In this document: in pieces, positions 17,886 to 25,103 of the stretch
Layout: each line of letters begins with the position of its first letter
Position numbering within the stretch: position 1 is the stretch's first letter
DNA from: CAYQMF01 sp964418595
GTDB lineage: Bacteria > Planctomycetota > UBA1135 > UBA2386
NCBI GenBank assembly: GCA_964418595.1
Contig: CAYQMF010000036.1
Coordinates: forward strand, 1 to 52,663
Direction: 5' to 3'
DNA length: 52,663 bases
Notes under the pieces: model-generated
Database searches by the model: none
Told to the model about the DNA's origin: nothing
What the model saw: only the letters and a program-made list of their open reading frames with translations
Position numbers and translations under genes: made by a program

Positions 17886-20189
17886 ATGGGTGAGTCGTCG
17901 GAGCGAGGTCCTGGCCTGACGCGCGCACTCGATTCCGGGCTCTCGGCCGGGGATCGAGACCCCTACGCCCTGCTCGCCAATCTGCTCGGCGGGGCGGAGG
18001 TTGGCGACGAGACGGAGGTGTTGTCCCTGCACGGGCGTGTGCTCGATGGCGTGCAACTCGGTCGGATCGTCGGCACCGGGGGTATGGGCGTTACCTACGC
18101 CGGAGTCGACGCCGATGGCGAGCGGGTCGCCGTCAAGATCCTCGGTCGCCTCGGTGAGATCGAGCAGGCGCGCTTCGAGCGGGAGTGCGAGGTCGTGCAG
18201 GCACTGGATCATCGGAACCTCGTGCGCTACCGGCGGCACGGAGTCACTCCCGGGGGCACGCCGTACCTGGTGATGGACCTCGTCGAGGGAGACGATCTCG
18301 ACGCGCTCTTGGGCGCGATCGAGCGCGGCGAGTCGGTGAGCAGCATTGGCGAGGCGTTGGTGGCCGGCCTCGATCCGAGCCTGCCGGTTCACGGACAGGT
18401 CCTCTATCGGCAGCGGATCCTCCGGCTGCTCGCGGCCGTGGCGGAAGGACTCGAACACGCACATCGGGCGGGGCTCGTCCACCGTGATGTCAAACCGGCG
18501 AACGTCGTGGTCTGCGTGGACTTGTCGCCGGTGCTCGTCGACTTCGGGCTGGCGCATGATCTGTTCCGCGATGCGTCGTGGACGCGCTCAGGCGCCGCGG
18601 TGGGGACGGTGGGCTGGATGGCCCCGGAGCAGCTCGATGGCAACCTCGGTGCAGTGGGACCGCGGACTGACGTGTTCGCGCTCGGGCTTCTCTTGCATCG
18701 CGCGTTGACCGGGCGTGAACTGCGCCGGGACCTCAAGGATCTGCTGCGATTCCGTGAGGGAAGGTTGGTGCTTGAGAAGAACGACGTCGCCGGCCTGGAC
18801 GCTGGGGCGGTGGCGGTTCTGTACGGCTGCCTCGAACCCGCGCCGGAGCATCGCTATCCGTCCGCACTGGCCTTTGCACATGACCTGCGAGCCTTGGCTG
18901 ATGGCACAGGCGTGCGTCGGCGGTCGCCGGGCTGGCTCCGGCGGAGCTTGCGCCGGCGGCGGATCCGACTCGGGTTGGCGACAGTGGCGCTCGTGGGATC
19001 GGGATCGGTGATCGCGGCGTTCTGGCCCAGGACACCGTCGGTCACGATCACGTGCCTCGAGGACGATCAGAATGGCCAACTGCAGTGGCCGGATGGAGGC
19101 CTGTTCCTCTCGGGTCCACGTCTGCCGGTGACCGACCTGCGCGTGCCGCGTGGGGTGTACGACCTCGTGTATCACTCGAAGCGGATCGGGAGGGTGCCGT
19201 TCCAGCTCGTGGTCGATCGACCGCACGTGCGCCTCGACATCTTGAACGTGCCGCGCGGTGAGCTGGAGCGCCTTGCGCCGGCAGAGAAGCAGTACGAGGG
19301 CGCCGGCTTCGCGCTGCTCGACGTGTTGACCCACCAGGAGGGCGCGCATCTGCGCATCAATGGTGAGGCGGTGCCCTGGTCGGTGTCGCGGTCGCGCCAG
19401 CTTCCTGCGGAGGATGGCGCCGCCGGCGCGAGGTTTCGGCGCACGGTGGCTCCGGGGACGTACTCGATCGAACTGGTGACGCCGGAGGGTCTGCGCGAGC
19501 AGCAGGATGTCGCTGTGGCTCCCTATCGCCTCGTGCCGATCGTTCTTCTCGGACATCGCCTCTGGGACGTGGTGGGTTCGTTTCGCGTCACCTGGGCGAG
19601 CGTCCTCGCTCCCGTGCCCGACGGACTCCGTCTGGAGTACGGTGCCAACGCGGGCACGTTCCTCGACGCGCTGGGTCTGGCTAGCGCGTTGGAGTACGAC
19701 CAGGAACAGGTCCAGCTCGGGTACATCCACAACCGACGAAACACGGGGGTGACCGGGCTCGTCGCCGACGAGGAGGCAACTGCCCTCCTCACGGTGACGT
19801 TTCCCACACCGATGCGATCGCTCGTCGCGATCATCCCCGTGCACCGGACACGCGAGGACGATCGGGTGGCTCTCGATTGGCGGCTGGACCAAGGGTCGTG
19901 GGCGACCCTGGAGGTCCGGGCGGCACAGGCGGACCGCGACGCTTTCGACATCGTCGGCCTGGGCACGTTCGAAAGATCCGGTGAACAGGTGATCGACTGT
20001 TCCGATCTCCCCGCGCCCGGCGCCAGCCAACTGCAGATCCGGTTTCGCATCTCGCCCAGGCAGCGGTCAATAGACATGGCCAGCGCGAGCGTGCTCACCG
20101 CGTACGTCAACGAGATCGATACCGGTCGGGCGTGGGCCGCCTTCGCCATCGTGGCCGACCCTGACCCGAGCCCACGGCGGCGTCGATGA
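17886..20189 (+). CDS. Transmembrane Ser/Thr protein kinase with large extracytoplasmic C-terminal region
   Basis: 767 residues. The kinase domain at about 55-340 has GTGGMGVTYAG (63-73), Lys84 in VAVKIL, catalytic Asp201 in HRDVKPANV, Asp219 in DFGLA, and APEQL, so it is probably active. A basic stretch (344-361) precedes one membrane helix (about 362-380). The remaining ~385 residues should lie outside the cytoplasm and look like beta-rich sensor domains: PEGA-like VPRGVYDLVYHSKRIG and RRTVAPGTYSIELVTPEG, then a larger module with no recognised family. It lacks the WD40 repeats of the kinase at 4211-8002. Its stop overlaps the ATG of the next gene, an ECF sigma factor (ATGA at 20186), so the two are made together. 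Role: probable envelope or ligand sensing passed on to that sigma factor. Confidence 0.92.
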   Translation: MGESSERGPGLTRALDSGLSAGDRDPYALLANLLGGAEVGDETEVLSLHGRVLDGVQLGRIVGTGGMGVTYAGVDADGERVAVKILGRLGEIEQARFERECEVVQALDHRNLVRYRRHGVTPGGTPYLVMDLVEGDDLDALLGAIERGESVSSIGEALVAGLDPSLPVHGQVLYRQRILRLLAAVAEGLEHAHRAGLVHRDVKPANVVVCVDLSPVLVDFGLAHDLFRDASWTRSGAAVGTVGWMAPEQLDGNLGAVGPRTDVFALGLLLHRALTGRELRRDLKDLLRFREGRLVLEKNDVAGLDAGAVAVLYGCLEPAPEHRYPSALAFAHDLRALADGTGVRRRSPGWLRRSLRRRRIRLGLATVALVGSGSVIAAFWPRTPSVTITCLEDDQNGQLQWPDGGLFLSGPRLPVTDLRVPRGVYDLVYHSKRIGRVPFQLVVDRPHVRLDILNVPRGELERLAPAEKQYEGAGFALLDVLTHQEGAHLRINGEAVPWSVSRSRQLPAEDGAAGARFRRTVAPGTYSIELVTPEGLREQQDVAVAPYRLVPIVLLGHRLWDVVGSFRVTWASVLAPVPDGLRLEYGANAGTFLDALGLASALEYDQEQVQLGYIHNRRNTGVTGLVADEEATALLTVTFPTPMRSLVAIIPVHRTREDDRVALDWRLDQGSWATLEVRAAQADRDAFDIVGLGTFERSGEQVIDCSDLPAPGASQLQIRFRISPRQRSIDMASASVLTAYVNEIDTGRAWAAFAIVADPDPSPRRRR

Positions 20190-20770
20190 CCATCGACGAT
20201 CTCCCGGCCGACCTGCGGGCGCTCCTCGACGAGCTTGCCCGCGCAGCCGACAACCCGGGGGGCGGAGATCTCATGGCCGGTCTCGCCGCCCGGGTGCACG
20301 CCCTGGCGCATGCGCGGCTTGGCCGCGCGGACCGTCTGCGCATCGCGCTCGACTCGGCGGATCTCGCGCAGTCCGCTCTGCTCGACCTCGTCCGCAACGT
20401 CCGCTACTTCCGTGGGACGACGTGGGCCGAGTTCTCCGCCTTCGTCGAGAAGGTCCTGCTGCGCCGCCGTGCCGACCTCGCGCGCCACCTCAACCGACAG
20501 CGTCGCAACGGGTCGATGGAGGATGTCGATGTCGCCACCCAGGCTGCACCGGACATCACCGTCCTGGGGTTGGCGACCGCGGAGCGGGCGGCGCGGGCGC
20601 GTGCCCTGGTCGCCGATCTCTCGTCCGACCTGCGCGTGCCGTTGGAGTTGCGACTCGCCGGGGAGGACTACGAGGCGATCGGATCGCAGCTCGGTCTGAC
20701 GCCCGCCACGGTCCGGAAACGTGTGTCGCGAGCGCTGGTGGAGTTGCGCAGGCGGTGGGGCGGGGCGTAG
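20186..20770 (+). CDS. ECF-family RNA polymerase sigma factor
   Basis: 194 residues. Region 2 lies near 35-105 (AHARLGRADRLRIALDSADLAQSALLD, then FRGTTWAEFSAFVEKVLLRRRADLARHL) and region 4 near 130-190 (LPLELRLAGEDYEAIGSQLGL-type helix-turn-helix, then TPATVRKRVSRALVELRRRW). It overlaps the kinase gene by four bases, unlike the other sigma factor in this window, which is divergent from its kinase. Kinase and sigma in one transcript suggest stoichiometric production and direct phosphorylation, which is inferred. No anti-sigma gene is nearby. The lectin-domain gene 107 bases downstream may be a target. Confidence 0.9.
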   Translation: MTIDDLPADLRALLDELARAADNPGGGDLMAGLAARVHALAHARLGRADRLRIALDSADLAQSALLDLVRNVRYFRGTTWAEFSAFVEKVLLRRRADLARHLNRQRRNGSMEDVDVATQAAPDITVLGLATAERAARARALVADLSSDLRVPLELRLAGEDYEAIGSQLGLTPATVRKRVSRALVELRRRWGGA

Positions 20771-20877
20771 TCACGCGAGATTGCGTCACGGAACCGACGA
20801 GGCACCGTTCTCATCGGCATCACGTCTCGGACTTCGGGCCCTACCCGACGCGACGGAATCCCCCTCAAGGAGATTGC

Positions 20878-22347
20878 ATGCGCCTCGCTGGTTCCCCCGT
20901 CGGCCTTGCGGCAAGCATGGCCTTCTCCTTCCTTTCGATCGTCGCTCCCGTGACCGCTCAGCTGTGGGTGAGGTCGCCGGTCAATGGGCATGACTACGCC
21001 CTCACCGCACCGATGACATGGCACGCAGCGAGAGTTGAGGCGCTACGCCTGGGAGGAGAGCTTGCCACGGTGCGCAGTCAGGCTGAGCAAGACTGGCTCT
21101 ACTCGACGCTGGGCGGAGCTGAGAACCTTTGGATCGGATTCACGGATGAGGGTCAGGAGGGGCGCTGGCGTTGGTCCAGCGGCGAGACGGTTCGGTACAC
21201 GGCGTGGGCATCTGGCGAGCCCAACAACCTGAATGGCGTTGAGCATTGGGCACACATCACGCCGCGAGCGGGTCTACCGTACGGCGCCAATGGCCGCTGG
21301 AACGACAATTCCAACTTCCACTACCGAGCCATCGTCGAGCGTCAGGTCCGCTCCGTCACCTTCCCCCTCGATGCCGTCACGACCGAAGGCACCGCGGGCT
21401 ACTCCGGGTACTTCGCGGTGCCTCGCAGCCGGACGCAGACGCTGATGACGAGCGCGGGCTTCACCTCGACCACCCCCGGCAACGTGACGGCAGTCTCCTG
21501 GCGACGCGACCGGGGCACGCAGGCGTACGCCGCTCGACGGGTCGACCTGGCGGTCCGGTTCGGCACGCCCTCGACGAATCCGTACTCGATGTCGGACACG
21601 TTCGCGAACAATCACACGGCGCCGCTCGTGGAGGCGTTCCGAGGGCTGGTCGACGTACCGGCAGCGCCACCGGAAGCCACGGGCCCCGCACCGTTCCTCG
21701 TGCGCGTGCCGGTGTCCACGCCGTGGGGATGGAACGGCGGTGACATGCTCCTCGAGGTCGAGGTCTTCTCGAACACCGTCGTCGGAGTCGGCACCTACGA
21801 GGTCGACATGCAGGCCTGGCCGCGACCGGCAGGCACGGTGCAGCCGCTGGGCGCGAGCTGCTCCGCGCCTTGGGGAACGCCACACCTGCAGGCGCCCGAC
21901 CCGCGCGACCTGATCCCGGGCGGTCGCATCGACCAGCGCGTCTCGCACGCCCCGCCGGGCTCGATCGCCGCGGCGTGGTTCGGCAACCGCACCGACCAGT
22001 GGGATGGCGTGCCGTTGCCCTTCACGTTCCCGAACAGCGCGTGCACGGTGTACACGAACAACGTGGTCGGTGTCCTGCTGCCGGTGTTCGCGGACGGTGC
22101 CACCCCGCTGCTCAGTGTCCCGATTCCTCCGGACCCGCTGGTGCATGGCCTGCAGCTCTACTCGCAGTGGGGCGTGCTCGATCCGGTCGGCTACCCGCCG
22201 ATCATCACGACGCACGCCCTCTCGCTGACGGCGTCCGCGTTGCCGATGGCGTGGGCCGACACGATCGCGAACCTCGATGGCTCGGCGACGGGGGTCCGGT
22301 CGCGCGATGCCTTCGCGGCGCCAGTGGTGCAGGTCGAAGTGCGGTAG
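20878..22347 (+). CDS. Secreted C-type-lectin-like domain protein
   Basis: 489 residues from the ATG at 20878, which follows a textbook Shine-Dalgarno (AAGGAG, 20867-20872). Signal peptide to about residue 28. Residues ~28-155 form a C-type-lectin-like fold: MTWHAARVEALRLGGELATV, NLWIGFTDEGQEGRWRWSSG, EPN at 114-116 and WND at 141-143, the calcium and sugar-binding motifs (EPN normally goes with mannose-type sugars). Unusually it has none of the conserved cysteines. Residues ~157-330 are an unknown beta-rich domain. The C-terminus (VPLPFTFPNSACTVYTN ... LYSQWGVLD ... ALSLTA) resembles the end modules of the proteins at 1038-2513 and 10920-13292. Likely surface carbohydrate binding; the ligand is inferred only from EPN. 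Confidence 0.87.
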   Translation: MRLAGSPVGLAASMAFSFLSIVAPVTAQLWVRSPVNGHDYALTAPMTWHAARVEALRLGGELATVRSQAEQDWLYSTLGGAENLWIGFTDEGQEGRWRWSSGETVRYTAWASGEPNNLNGVEHWAHITPRAGLPYGANGRWNDNSNFHYRAIVERQVRSVTFPLDAVTTEGTAGYSGYFAVPRSRTQTLMTSAGFTSTTPGNVTAVSWRRDRGTQAYAARRVDLAVRFGTPSTNPYSMSDTFANNHTAPLVEAFRGLVDVPAAPPEATGPAPFLVRVPVSTPWGWNGGDMLLEVEVFSNTVVGVGTYEVDMQAWPRPAGTVQPLGASCSAPWGTPHLQAPDPRDLIPGGRIDQRVSHAPPGSIAAAWFGNRTDQWDGVPLPFTFPNSACTVYTNNVVGVLLPVFADGATPLLSVPIPPDPLVHGLQLYSQWGVLDPVGYPPIITTHALSLTASALPMAWADTIANLDGSATGVRSRDAFAAPVVQVEVR

Positions 22348-22360
22348 TCGCCGCAACCCC

Positions 22361-23515
22361 TCACCCCCGCACCAACCCGTCGCCCCACAGCTCCTGCGTG
22401 AACGCCTGCCACGGCAGGATCTCGATCCCCGCGACGACGCGCCGGCGCGTCTCCTGGCAGACGACCACGTAGCGCTTCAGGAGACCCTCGTCCTTCAGCG
22501 CGACGATCCCCGCGAGGTGCCGCTCCGTGACGTTGCTCGTCGCCTTCACCTCCACCGCGACCTCGTCGCCGACGACGAAGTCGACCTCGTGTCGGGTGCG
22601 CGAGCGCCAGAAGCACAGCTCCGCGCCCTTGCTGCGGTAGTCGCACCACGTCTTCAGCTCGTGGCCGATCCAGGCTTCGAACGCATGGCCGTGCTCCGGC
22701 GACGGTGCGCGCACGCGGCCGGTGCCGCGTAGGTGGCGCGCGACGCCTTGGTCGAAGAACCAGAACTTCGAGGTCGCCACCGCCTTGCGCTTGCGGGTGC
22801 GCTGCCACGCGGGGACGTCCCAACCGAGCAGGGTGTCGCGGAGGATCTGGAAGTACTCCTGCACCGTGGTGCGCGCCACCTGAGCGTCGCTCGCGATCTT
22901 GGTGTAGTTGATCTGCTCCGTGTTGCACAGCGCGGCGACTTCGAGGAAACGGGCGAAGGCGGGCACGTTGCGGGTCAGCGCCTCGTGCGCGATCTCCTCG
23001 CGCAGGTACGTTCCCACGTAGGCGGCGAGGTCGAGGTCGGGTTCGTCACCCAGGTAGATCGACGGGAGCAGGCCGTGGTGAAGCGCGCGTGGCAAGTCGA
23101 ACCCGTCGCCGAGTTCGTGGCTGGTGAGCGGATGGAAGTGGAGCGAGCGCGCGCGTCCGCCGAGCAGGTTCGCGCCGCCGGCGCGAAGCTTGCGCGCGCT
23201 CGAACCGGTAAGGAGGAAGCGTTGCTTGCGCTCTTCGATGAGCAGTTGCACCTCGTCGAGGAGCTGCGGCAGCTTCTGGATCTCGTCGATGACGATGAGT
23301 TCGCCGCGCTTCGTGCACCACTCGCGCAGCCGCTGCGGGGTGCGCTGGAGAGTGAGGTAGGTGTCGCTCTCGAGCAGGTTGATGAGGCGAGCCTCGCCGA
23401 GCTGGTGGCGGATCAACGTGCTCTTGCCGGTCTGGCGCGGGCCGAACAGGAAGAGGGAGCGTTTGGCCAGCGCGTCGTGGAGGTCGGGGATCCGGTCGAC
23501 GTGCACGCGCCGCAT
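22361..23515 (-). CDS. AAA_14/DUF4143-family ATPase
   Basis: 384 residues from the ATG at 23515. N-terminal AAA domain with Walker A GPRQTGKST (about 25-33), Walker B LIVIDEIQKLP (about 73-83) and sensor LLTGSSARKL. The DUF4143 part follows: REEIAHEALTRNVPAFARFL, then a winged-helix segment INYTKIASDAQVARTTVQEY and a C-terminal nuclease-like EVDFVVGDEVAVEVKA, which resembles the PD-(D/E)xK core with Asp, Glu and Lys. Such proteins are widespread, often horizontally moved, and of unknown role. A sharp inverted repeat (23551-23565) lies 36 bases upstream and may be its operator. It converges on the lectin gene with only 13 bases between stops. Confidence 0.9.
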   Translation of the reverse strand: MRRVHVDRIPDLHDALAKRSLFLFGPRQTGKSTLIRHQLGEARLINLLESDTYLTLQRTPQRLREWCTKRGELIVIDEIQKLPQLLDEVQLLIEERKQRFLLTGSSARKLRAGGANLLGGRARSLHFHPLTSHELGDGFDLPRALHHGLLPSIYLGDEPDLDLAAYVGTYLREEIAHEALTRNVPAFARFLEVAALCNTEQINYTKIASDAQVARTTVQEYFQILRDTLLGWDVPAWQRTRKRKAVATSKFWFFDQGVARHLRGTGRVRAPSPEHGHAFEAWIGHELKTWCDYRSKGAELCFWRSRTRHEVDFVVGDEVAVEVKATSNVTERHLAGIVALKDEGLLKRYVVVCQETRRRVVAGIEILPWQAFTQELWGDGLVRG

Positions 23516-23550
23516 GGTGCCGGGATAGGCGGCGATAATCCATGCAAAGT

Positions 23551-23565
23551 GCCGGGATTCCCGGC
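23551..23565. repeat. Perfect inverted repeat upstream of the AAA_14 ATPase gene
   Basis: GCCGGGA and TCCCGGC flank a single T: a 15-base near-palindrome 36 bases before the ATPase start. The unit CCCGGCAC recurs next to the start codon (about 23517-23524, minus strand). It could be an operator read by the ATPase's own winged-helix part, or an RNA hairpin. Confidence 0.5.
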
Positions 23566-23649
23566 GATCGGTCGGGCCGAGTGGGCGGCACCACGCCGTG
23601 TTGGTCACCCCATCGGACGCGTGATATGGAGCCGCGTGGAAGCCCCGTC

Positions 23650-24426
23650 CTACTTCCCCTCGCCCTTCTCCGGCTCCGGCAGCTTGGCGAGCTTGTCCTT
23701 CAGCGCGCGCTCGAGCGGGCCGCAGTGCATCGACAGCCAGGCGTCGTGCGTGGGCTCGGCCAGGGTCGGCTTCTCGGCCAGGAGCGTGCGCAGCGGCACG
23801 GTCGCGGCGGCCTTCGCGCCGGTGGCCAGCAGACGGTCTGCCATCTCGCCCGCGTCGCGCAGCTTGCGCATGCGGTCGCACACGGTGAAGACATCCCGCG
23901 CGCGCTTGCCGAAGCTGGTCGCCAGGTCGCCCTTGTCGATGGCGGCGTCGGCCACCACGACCTCGGCGACCTCGTAGCCGCGCTTGCCCTTGCGCAGCAC
24001 GAGGAGCGCGAGGGCGTCCTCGGTGGCCAGCGCGCGCGACTCGGTCTTGAAGCGCGCCTGGCGCTCGCCGCTGGGCATGGTCGCGACCTGGAGCTCACAG
24101 CGGACAGTGGTGTTCGCCTTCGGCGCTTGACCGAAGAGCACGTCGTCGAGCTTGGGGACGAAGGTCGCCTCGACCTTGTAGAAGACCGTGCCCGCGATCT
24201 GCATCGAGGTCCCGGCCCCGCCGAGGTCGGCGCCTTCCTTGAGGCGTTCGCGCTTGCCGTCCTTCAGCCGATCGAGCGTGCCGATGGCCACGACCACGTC
24301 GCGCGCGTCGAGGTGCGTCGAGATGTCGATGAAGGCGGCGCCACCGGTGGAGGAGGTCGTGAAGGCCTGCGCGGGGAGCGCGGCGGCGGCGAGGGCGAGA
24401 AGGCCGGCGAGAGGGATCGGGTGCAT
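23650..24426 (-). CDS. Secreted protein of unknown function
   Basis: 258 residues with a signal peptide (MHPIPLAGLLALAAAALPAQA). The mature protein is lysine- and charge-rich: AFIDISTHLDARDVVVAIGTLDRLKDG, VFYKVEATFVPKLDDVLFG, GYEVAEVVVADAAIDKGD, and a helical end with KDKLAKLPEPEKGEGK. It has no recognised motif. The start at 24426 is chosen because the signal peptide begins there; the open frame upstream has no hydrophobic segment. It is divergent from the small secreted protein at 24655, with 228 bases between the starts in which I see only a hairpin (about 24496-24516) and no clear promoter. Confidence 0.72.
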   Translation of the reverse strand: MHPIPLAGLLALAAAALPAQAFTTSSTGGAAFIDISTHLDARDVVVAIGTLDRLKDGKRERLKEGADLGGAGTSMQIAGTVFYKVEATFVPKLDDVLFGQAPKANTTVRCELQVATMPSGERQARFKTESRALATEDALALLVLRKGKRGYEVAEVVVADAAIDKGDLATSFGKRARDVFTVCDRMRKLRDAGEMADRLLATGAKAAATVPLRTLLAEKPTLAEPTHDAWLSMHCGPLERALKDKLAKLPEPEKGEGK

Positions 24427-24654
24427 GGGCGAGCGAGGATCGAACCACACGCGAGCGGTAGGCGCGCTCGCCGGGTGCAGGTCGCGGCAACGTTCCCCAC
24501 CCGCGCTTGCGGTGGGCAGCGTGTCCGCGCAGCGAGACAGTCTCGCGCTGCGCCGGGACACCGCGGGCGCGTTCGGCCCGCAAGTCCGGCGGTCGCCAGA
24601 GGTGGCACGCGCCTTGCCTCGTGTGCCTCGTTCTCGAACCGAATGAGGATCCCG

Positions 24655-25053
24655 ATGAACCTGACCAAGCTCCTGACCCCGCTCCTGACCATGGCCTTCC
24701 TTGCGGTGGCGACCGCACCGGCCCCGGCGCAGCACCTGCCGCGCCTGCTCGAGCGCGTGCACGACGCCCTGCACGATCACGTCCAGCAGCGCCGGCACAC
24801 GCACTGCGATGCCTGCCGGCGCTGGATCCCGCCGCGCTGCGAGACCGTGACCGAGCGCGTCTGGGTGCCCGGACGGTGCGAGCGGATCTGGGTGCCGCCG
24901 GTGTATCGCGACATCTGTGACCCGTGGGGGCGCCATCAGCGCGTGCTCGCGTCGGCCGGTTACTGGCGCACCATCCAGCACCCCGGCCACTACGAGGGCC
25001 GCACGCGTCAGGTGACCGTGCCCGGTCGCTGGGAGTACGTGTGCGGGTACTGA
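24655..25053 (+). CDS. Small secreted protein with PGR/PGH-type aromatic repeats
   Basis: 132 residues. Of two in-frame ATGs (24643, 24655), the second is preferred because GAGG (24645-24648) sits seven bases before it. Signal peptide to about residue 25 (LLTPLLTMAFLAVATAPAPAQ). The mature part is a run of short, similar strands, each with an aromatic or valine pair, a proline-glycine turn and an arginine: RVWVPGRCERIWVPPVYR, YWRTIQHPGHYEGR, QVTVPGRWEYVCGY. Six cysteines are present (CDAC, RC, RC, IC and the C-terminal VC), so disulfides are likely. Similar short repeat proteins of unknown function occur in Planctomycetes. It may be a small envelope or periplasmic structural protein; no function is known. 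Confidence 0.75.
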   Translation: MNLTKLLTPLLTMAFLAVATAPAPAQHLPRLLERVHDALHDHVQQRRHTHCDACRRWIPPRCETVTERVWVPGRCERIWVPPVYRDICDPWGRHQRVLASAGYWRTIQHPGHYEGRTRQVTVPGRWEYVCGY

Positions 25054-25103
25054 CGCGCGCCGAAGGTTGGCGCGGCACGCGGCGGCGGGTATCTCGAACA
25101 CCC

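Noticed and set aside
23530..23560. Sigma-54-like GGCAC...TTTGCA before the AAA_14 ATPase
   Set aside because: The distance between the GG and GC elements is about 6 bases instead of 10.
24496..24516. CCCACC/GGTGGG hairpin between 23650-24426 and 24655
   Set aside because: It lies between divergent starts with no T tract, so a terminator makes no sense there; too weak for an operator call.
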